Below, one piece after another: positions 59,301-64,000 of a stretch of 64,000 bases of DNA (within the stretch, counting starts at the first letter, position 1; every line of letters begins with the position of its first letter). A program made the position numbers and the translations under genes. The DNA is taken from positions 34,397 to 98,396 of the forward strand of contig DVIQ01000007.1 in assembly GCA_018711185.1 (NCBI GenBank), read 5' to 3'. This DNA comes from Candidatus Limivivens intestinipullorum. Lineage in GTDB: Bacteria; Bacillota; Clostridia; Lachnospirales; Lachnospiraceae. Under the pieces are notes generated by a model, which did no database searches, was not told where the DNA came from, and saw nothing but the letters and a program-made list of their open reading frames with translations.

Positions 59301-60278
59301 ATGAAGTCAGAGATATTACAGATTCTCCGGGAAAGAAAAAACTTCGTTTCCGGGCAGGAGCTCTGCGGCCTTTTCGGCGTATCGCGTACCGCGGTCTGGA
59401 AAGCGATTTCGCAGCTGAAAGAGGACGGCTATGTGGTTGAGTCCGTGACAAATAAGGGGTATCGTCTGCTGGAGGAGCCGGAGCTTGTGACCAGGGAAGC
59501 CATCGAAAGCAAGCTTGCCACCAAGTGGGCAGGAAGGACGCTGTACTGTCTGGAAGAAGTGGATTCTACGAACCGCGCAGCCAGGGAACTGGCGGAAAAA
59601 GGAGCGCCTCACGGTACTTTGGTGGTGGCCAACCGGCAGAATGCCGGACGGGGCCGGCGGGGCCGGATCTGGCAGATGGAGCCTGGGACAGGGATCGCCA
59701 TGTCCCTGCTTCTTCGACCGTCCCTGGAGCCTCAGAAGGCGTCCATGCTGACACTGGTCATGGGCCTGGCCCAGGCGAAGGCTTTGGATCGGCTTTTCGG
59801 TCTTTCTGCAAAGATCAAGTGGCCCAATGATCTGGTCATCCGCGGACGGAAGGTCAGTGGAACGCTTACGGAGATGAGCGCGGAGATGGAAGAGATCCAT
59901 TATGTGATCATCGGTACCGGTATCAATGTAAATATGACCTGCTTTCCAGAGGAATTAAAGGAAACGGCGACTTCTCTTTGCGAGGAGAGGGGACGTCGGC
60001 TTTCCAGGGCGGAGATTATCTGCGCCTGCATGGAGGAGTTTGAGACCTGCTACCAGGCGTTTATGGAAGCACGTGATCTGCGGCTGCTGCGGCAGGACTA
60101 TGAAACGTATCTGGTGAACAAGGACCGGCAGGTTTGTGTTCTGGACCCGGCCGGGGAATATACGGGTACTGCCCTGGGAATTAACGACCAGGGAGAACTT
60201 CTGGTGGAGACGGGGAACGGCATCCGGACGGTTTTTGCCGGGGAGGTGTCGGTCCGCGGCGTCTACGGGTATGTGTAG
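59301..60278 (+). CDS. birA: bifunctional biotin operon repressor / biotin-protein ligase
   Basis: A 325-residue BirA. The N-terminal 60 residues form a winged helix (SGQELCGLFGVSRTAVWKAISQLKEDGY). The central ligase domain has STNRAARE, the biotin-AMP loop GRGRRGRIW, and KWPNDL. The C-terminal domain is SH3-like. It attaches biotin to carboxylases and represses biotin genes. SD is AGAAAGAGGAAAA. It heads the birA-DUF6145-dusB block. Confidence 0.95.
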   Translation: MKSEILQILRERKNFVSGQELCGLFGVSRTAVWKAISQLKEDGYVVESVTNKGYRLLEEPELVTREAIESKLATKWAGRTLYCLEEVDSTNRAARELAEKGAPHGTLVVANRQNAGRGRRGRIWQMEPGTGIAMSLLLRPSLEPQKASMLTLVMGLAQAKALDRLFGLSAKIKWPNDLVIRGRKVSGTLTEMSAEMEEIHYVIIGTGINVNMTCFPEELKETATSLCEERGRRLSRAEIICACMEEFETCYQAFMEARDLRLLRQDYETYLVNKDRQVCVLDPAGEYTGTALGINDQGELLVETGNGIRTVFAGEVSVRGVYGYV

Positions 60279-60306
60279 GAAATGCTGCCGCAAGGAGGAA
60301 ATAGAT

Positions 60307-60627
60307 TTGGAAAAAAATGTGGTGCTGTGCGGAGCCAGCCGCTATGAGGAAAAATATTACCTGAACCCGGATTTCGCGAAGCTGCCGGGGAGTATACAGG
60401 ATGAGCTTAAAATTTTGTGCGTGCTGTTTACCCAGGAGATCGGAGGGATTCTGACTTTGGAGTTTGAACCCGATGGCACGCTGTGCCTGCGCACAGAGGC
60501 GAAGGAGAGCGATTTTAATTACGACGAGATCGGCGGAGTTCTGAAAATAAAAGAGATTCAGCGGGAAAAGCGGGAGCTGTTTGAAGCTCTGGAAATGTAC
60601 TATAAAACATTCTTTCTGCATTCCTGA
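60307..60627 (+). CDS. DUF6145 family protein
   Basis: A 106-residue cytoplasmic protein starting MEKNVVLCGASRYEEKYYLNPDF. I assign it to the DUF6145 family of Clostridia, which is regularly found between birA and dusB; no function is known. The TTG start has AGGAGG 8 bases upstream. The ALEMYYKTFFL ending is conserved-looking. It sits 28 bases after birA and 36 before dusB. Confidence 0.75.
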   Translation: MEKNVVLCGASRYEEKYYLNPDFAKLPGSIQDELKILCVLFTQEIGGILTLEFEPDGTLCLRTEAKESDFNYDEIGGVLKIKEIQREKRELFEALEMYYKTFFLHS

Positions 60628-60663
60628 AGCCGACAGCACATGAAATCAGGAGGTTTCGAAGAG

Positions 60664-61665
60664 TTGAGCAGCAGCCTTAAAATCGGAAACGTTGCGCTGA
60701 AAAATCCATGCGTGCTTGCGCCAATGGCAGGGGTAACCGACCTGCCATTTCGTCTGCTCTGCGCGGAACAGAACGCGGGCCTTTTGTCCATGGAGATGGT
60801 CAGCGCCAAAGCGATTTCTTTCCATAATAAAAACACCATACGGCTTCTTGAGATTGCCGAAGAGGAGCATCCGGTGTCCCTGCAGCTTTTCGGCTCAGAT
60901 CCGGATATTATCAGCGAGATGGCGAAATACATCGAGGAGCGGCCTTTTGATATTCTGGATATAAATATGGGCTGCCCGGTGCCGAAGATTACCGGAAACG
61001 GGGAGGGCTCTGCGCTTATGAAAAATCCTAAGCTGGTGGGAGAGATCGTAAGCAAAACCGTGAAAGCCATTCAAAAGCCGGTAACGGTGAAAATACGCAA
61101 AGGCTTTGACGAGGAGCATGTGAACGCGGTGGAGATCGCGAAGATTATCGAGGACAGCGGGGCCGCGGCCGTGACGGTTCACGGACGTACTAGGGAGCAG
61201 TTTTATTCCGGAAAAGCGGACTGGGATATTATCCGGCAGGTGAAAGAAGCGGTACGCATTCCCGTAATCGGAAACGGCGACGTGGTATCCCCGGAAACCG
61301 CGGAAAAAATGATGGAGGAAACCGGCTGCGACGCCGTGATGGTGGGCCGGGCAGCCAGGGGAAATCCATGGATCTTCCGGGAGATTTCCCATTATCTGGA
61401 CACGGGAGAGCGCCTGCCGCGTCCGGACAGACAGGAAATCCGAAAGATGATTTTGCGGCACGCCAAGCTGCAGACCGCGTACTGCGGCGAGGAGACTGCT
61501 ATGCGGGAAATGAGAAAGCATGTGGCCTGGTATACCGCGGGCCTGCCAAACAGCGCCAGACTCCGGGGGCGGGTCAATGAGATCACCTCGCTGGCGGAAT
61601 TGGAGCGGCTGCTGGATACGTACTTTGGCGGGGAGGCCAGGGAAGGCGAGGCAGAGAGGACGTAA
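60664..61665 (+). CDS. dusB: tRNA-dihydrouridine synthase B
   Basis: A 333-residue FMN enzyme that reduces uridines in tRNA. Motifs are LAPMAGVTDLPFR, the catalytic Cys in INMGCPVPKITGNGEGSALM, HGRTREQFYSG and GNGDVVSPETA. A TTG at 60664, with AGGAGG 10 bases upstream, gives MSSSLKIGNVALKNP, the usual N-terminus. The ATG at 60640 lacks a binding site. greA and lysS follow after a separate promoter. Confidence 0.93.
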   Translation: MSSSLKIGNVALKNPCVLAPMAGVTDLPFRLLCAEQNAGLLSMEMVSAKAISFHNKNTIRLLEIAEEEHPVSLQLFGSDPDIISEMAKYIEERPFDILDINMGCPVPKITGNGEGSALMKNPKLVGEIVSKTVKAIQKPVTVKIRKGFDEEHVNAVEIAKIIEDSGAAAVTVHGRTREQFYSGKADWDIIRQVKEAVRIPVIGNGDVVSPETAEKMMEETGCDAVMVGRAARGNPWIFREISHYLDTGERLPRPDRQEIRKMILRHAKLQTAYCGEETAMREMRKHVAWYTAGLPNSARLRGRVNEITSLAELERLLDTYFGGEAREGEAERT

Positions 61666-61740
61666 GGCTTCGGTAAATGAGCTGCGGATGCAGAAGAACG
61701 GAATCCATTGCTGAAGACGGCCTGAAATGGAGTTTCGCGG

Positions 61741-61770
61741 GCAGCGGTTCAGCAGGGCTGAACTGTTACG
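61741..61770 (+). repeat. partial structured repeat, copy G
   Basis: GCGGTTCAGC-AGG-GCTGAACTGTTAC is the last hairpin of the structured repeat. The bases to its left (61675-61740) keep only traces of the core, so this copy is badly decayed. Confidence 0.5.
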
Positions 61771-61798
61771 GGAGCCGCGTAATCGGCTCGTTCCATGC

Positions 61799-61827
61799 TT
61801 GACAATGGTTTCCCGATGGGATAATAT
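61799..61827 (+). promoter_or_regulatory. promoter of greA-lysS
   Basis: TTGACA and TAATAT with 17-bp spacing (a TATAAT overlaps three bases later). The leader is about 55 bases. Confidence 0.8.
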
Positions 61828-61888
61828 AATACTTTGATTGCATTAACGCTTTCGACAAAGAATAGATTGGGAAGGGGTTATTATTAAG

Positions 61889-62371
61889 ATGGAAGAAAAG
61901 AAAACCTTATTGACCTACGCAGGCCTGAAGGCTCTGGAGGAGGAACTTCATGACCTTAAAGTAAATCGGAGAAGGGAAGTCGCGGAGAAAATCAAAGAAG
62001 CCAGAGAGCAGGGCGACCTTTCTGAGAATGCCGAGTACGACGCGGCAAAAGATGAGCAGCGCGACATTGAGAACCGCATCGAGCAGATCGAGAAGATTTT
62101 GAAAAATGCCGAGGTAGTTGTGGAGGAAGACGTGGACCTGAACAAGATCAGCGTAGGCTGTCAGGTGAAGGTTCTGGATGAGGAATTTGATGAAGAGATG
62201 GAATTTAAAATCGTCGGTTCTTCCGAGGCAAACAGCTTAAAGGGCAAGATTTCCAACGAGTCCCCGGTGGGACGGGCGCTTTTGGGCCATGGCATCGGAG
62301 ACGAGATTACCGTAGAGACCCAGGCAGGTACCATGAAGTATAAGGTTCTGGGAATTCAGAGATCAAATTAA
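61889..62371 (+). CDS. greA: transcription elongation factor GreA
   Basis: Stimulates RNA cleavage by stalled RNA polymerase. The 160-residue protein has the N-terminal antiparallel coiled coil with the acidic tip (ENAEYDAAKDEQ) and the C-terminal FKBP-like domain (ISNESPVGRALLGHGIGDEI). SD is GGGAAGGGG. It lies 12 bases before lysS. Confidence 0.96.
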   Translation: MEEKKTLLTYAGLKALEEELHDLKVNRRREVAEKIKEAREQGDLSENAEYDAAKDEQRDIENRIEQIEKILKNAEVVVEEDVDLNKISVGCQVKVLDEEFDEEMEFKIVGSSEANSLKGKISNESPVGRALLGHGIGDEITVETQAGTMKYKVLGIQRSN

Positions 62372-62383
62372 GGAGTGAATACA

Positions 62384-63871
62384 GTGGGAGAACAGAAGAA
62401 TGCACCGGTTCAGGATACCAAGCAGCTTTTAAAGGTGCGCAGGGATAAGCTTGCGGAGCTTCAGCAGGCAGGAAAAGATCCTTTTCAGATTACAAAATAC
62501 GACGTAACCCATCACAGCACGGACATCAAGAACCATTTTGAGGAACTGGACGGACAGAAGGTGTCCGTGGCAGGCCGGGTCATGTCAAAGCGCGTTATGG
62601 GAAAAGCGTCTTTCTGCAATATCCAGGATCTGCCGGGAAATATTCAGTGCTATGTGGCCAGAGACAGCCTGGGAGAAGAGGCGTACAAGGACTTTAAGAA
62701 GCTGGATATCGGCGATATTGTGGGAGTCGAGGGTGTCGTTTTCAAGACGAAAACCGGAGAGATTTCCATTCACGCGGAAAAGATCACGCTGCTGTCCAAG
62801 AGCCTTCAGATTCTTCCGGAGAAGTTCCACGGACTGACGAATACCGATATGCGCTACCGTCAGCGCTATGTGGATTTGATTATGAATCCGGAAGTGAAGG
62901 ATACCTTTATCAAGCGTTCCAGGATCATCAGCAGTATCCGGAAATATCTGGACGGCCAGGGCTTCATGGAAGTGGAGACGCCCATGCTGGTGGCAAATGC
63001 CGGAGGAGCGGCTGCCCGTCCCTTTGAGACACATTTTAATGCCCTGAACGAGGACCTGAAGCTTCGGATTTCTCTCGAACTGTATTTAAAGCGTCTGATT
63101 GTAGGCGGCATGGAGCGGGTTTACGAAATCGGACGCGTATTCCGCAACGAAGGACTGGATACCCGGCACAATCCGGAGTTTACGCTCATGGAGCTTTACC
63201 AGGCGTATACGGATTATCACGGCATGATGGATCTGACAGAAAATCTGTACCGCACGGTGGCCCAGGAGGTTCTGGGAACCACGAAGATCGTGTACAACGG
63301 CATTGAGATGGATCTTGGAAAGCCCTTTGAGCGCATCACCATGGTAGACGCTGTAAAGAAGTATTCCGGCGTGGATTTTAACGAAATTCACACCCTTGAG
63401 GAGGCCAGAGCCGCCGCCAAGGAACACAACGTGGAGTTTGAGCCGCACCATAAGAAGGGTGACATTCTGAACCTCTTCTTCGAGGAGTACGCGGAGGAGC
63501 ATCTGGTTCAGCCTACCTTCGTGATGGATCATCCCATCGAGATTTCTCCGCTTACGAAAAAGAAGCCGGAAAATCCGGAGTATGTGGAGCGTTTCGAGTT
63601 CTTTATGAACGGCTGGGAAATGGCCAACGCCTATTCCGAGCTCAACGATCCCATTGACCAGAGAGAGCGCTTTAAGGCGCAGGAAGAGCTGCTTGCCCAG
63701 GGCGACGAGGAGGCCAACACCACGGATGAGGACTTCTTAAACGCTCTGGAAATCGGTATGCCGCCCACAGGAGGCATCGGCTTTGGCATTGACCGTATGG
63801 TCATGCTGCTGACAGATTCAGCCGCGATTCGCGATGTGCTGGCCTTCCCGACGATGAAGCCTTTGGACTAA
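62384..63871 (+). CDS. lysS: lysyl-tRNA synthetase, class II
   Basis: Charges tRNA-Lys. The 495-residue protein has an N-terminal OB-fold anticodon domain (about 55-150; [23 protein letters not shown]) and a class II catalytic core with motif 2 ([17 protein letters not shown]) and motif 3 ([14 protein letters not shown]). The GTG at 62384 has AGGAG 8 bases upstream; the GTG at 62375 overlaps that site and is rejected. It is co-transcribed with greA. Confidence 0.96.
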   Translation: MGEQKNAPVQDTKQLLKVRRDKLAELQQAGKDPFQITKYDVTHHSTDIKNHFEELDGQKVSVAGRVMSKRVMGKASFCNIQDLPGNIQCYVARDSLGEEAYKDFKKLDIGDIVGVEGVVFKTKTGEISIHAEKITLLSKSLQILPEKFHGLTNTDMRYRQRYVDLIMNPEVKDTFIKRSRIISSIRKYLDGQGFMEVETPMLVANAGGAAARPFETHFNALNEDLKLRISLELYLKRLIVGGMERVYEIGRVFRNEGLDTRHNPEFTLMELYQAYTDYHGMMDLTENLYRTVAQEVLGTTKIVYNGIEMDLGKPFERITMVDAVKKYSGVDFNEIHTLEEARAAAKEHNVEFEPHHKKGDILNLFFEEYAEEHLVQPTFVMDHPIEISPLTKKKPENPEYVERFEFFMNGWEMANAYSELNDPIDQRERFKAQEELLAQGDEEANTTDEDFLNALEIGMPPTGGIGFGIDRMVMLLTDSAAIRDVLAFPTMKPLD

Positions 63872-63936
63872 AATTCCACAATATATAGCGTCTGACGAAA
63901 CGGGACGGCACAAGATGTAGTAAAAAGGGCTTACAA

Positions 63937-63985
63937 CTACAACTTTTCTACAACTTTTGCTTGAAATCAGACGGCATCAGACGGG
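63937..63985 (+). repeat. two sets of short tandem repeats downstream of lysS
   Basis: CTACAACTTTT occurs twice in direct tandem (63937-63958), and ATCAGACGG occurs twice 10 bases apart (63966-63984). A related CGTCTGACG lies at 63890. No terminator was recognised between lysS and the window end. Confidence 0.6.
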
Positions 63986-64000
63986 CCAAAATGAAGGGCA

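Overview
The window looks like a chromosome segment from a gut-type Lachnospiraceae bacterium (Clostridia, Bacillota). This is inferred from gene order and protein style: dnaE-pfkA; a ywlC/sua5, ywlE-like, rpiB, upp, dCMP-deaminase block; birA, DUF6145, dusB, greA, lysS; strong GGAGG ribosome binding sites; YesM/YesN-type regulation of sugar ABC transporters; and no phage or IS genes. No single gene fixes the genus.

Layout. From 1 to 24 kb is mostly housekeeping: a GH1 6-phospho-beta-glucosidase cut by the left edge, tRNA-Gln(CUG), acyl-ACP thioesterase, CvfB, a methyltransferase, a CPBP protease, DnaE, PfkA, a secreted FN3-transglutaminase protein, a SpoU methyltransferase, a secreted SH3/SleB wall hydrolase, the sua5-ywlE-rpiB-upp-deaminase block, then a divergent AraC/fucI pair and several small accessory genes and gene remnants. 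From about 24 to 57.3 kb lies a large accessory carbohydrate region with two parallel loci. Locus 1 (25.9-44.1 kb) has a membrane-bound AraC regulator followed by a long plus-strand operon: LplB/YtcP-type permeases, a solute-binding protein, two cytoplasmic GH10-like glycosidases, a ManD/RspA-type dehydratase and a series of oxidoreductases. Locus 2 (44.1-57.2 kb) has a divergent YesM/YesN two-component system and a second operon: binding protein, MalF/MalG-type permeases, a third GH10-like paralogue, a cyclase-family protein, a split UxaA-type dehydratase, a MmgE/PrpD protein and an iron-dependent alcohol dehydrogenase. From 57.3 to 64 kb the sequence returns to housekeeping: a small 54-residue protein, argF, birA, dusB, greA and lysS.

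How the genes fit together. Both accessory loci read as import of a small glycan or glycoside, intracellular cleavage by a GH10-like enzyme that carries an unusual shared N-terminal region, then oxidation and dehydration of the released sugar acid. Locus 1 resembles a glucuronate/gulonate-type route (dehydrogenase, mannonate-type dehydratase). Locus 2 uses a different dehydratase set. Neither locus encodes an ABC ATPase, so a shared ATPase elsewhere is expected. The substrates are unknown. This pair of loci, united by the GH10-like family, is the best candidate for an undescribed system here.

A second notable feature is a family of about 130-bp structured intergenic repeats: a 5' hairpin, a fixed single-stranded core, a central stem capped by a tiny hairpin, and a 3' hairpin. 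Six good copies occur. The stems change with compensating substitutions while the core stays fixed. Copies sit on both sides of the accessory region but not within it. A YwlE-type phosphatase that has lost its catalytic cysteine and general acid is the most striking single gene.
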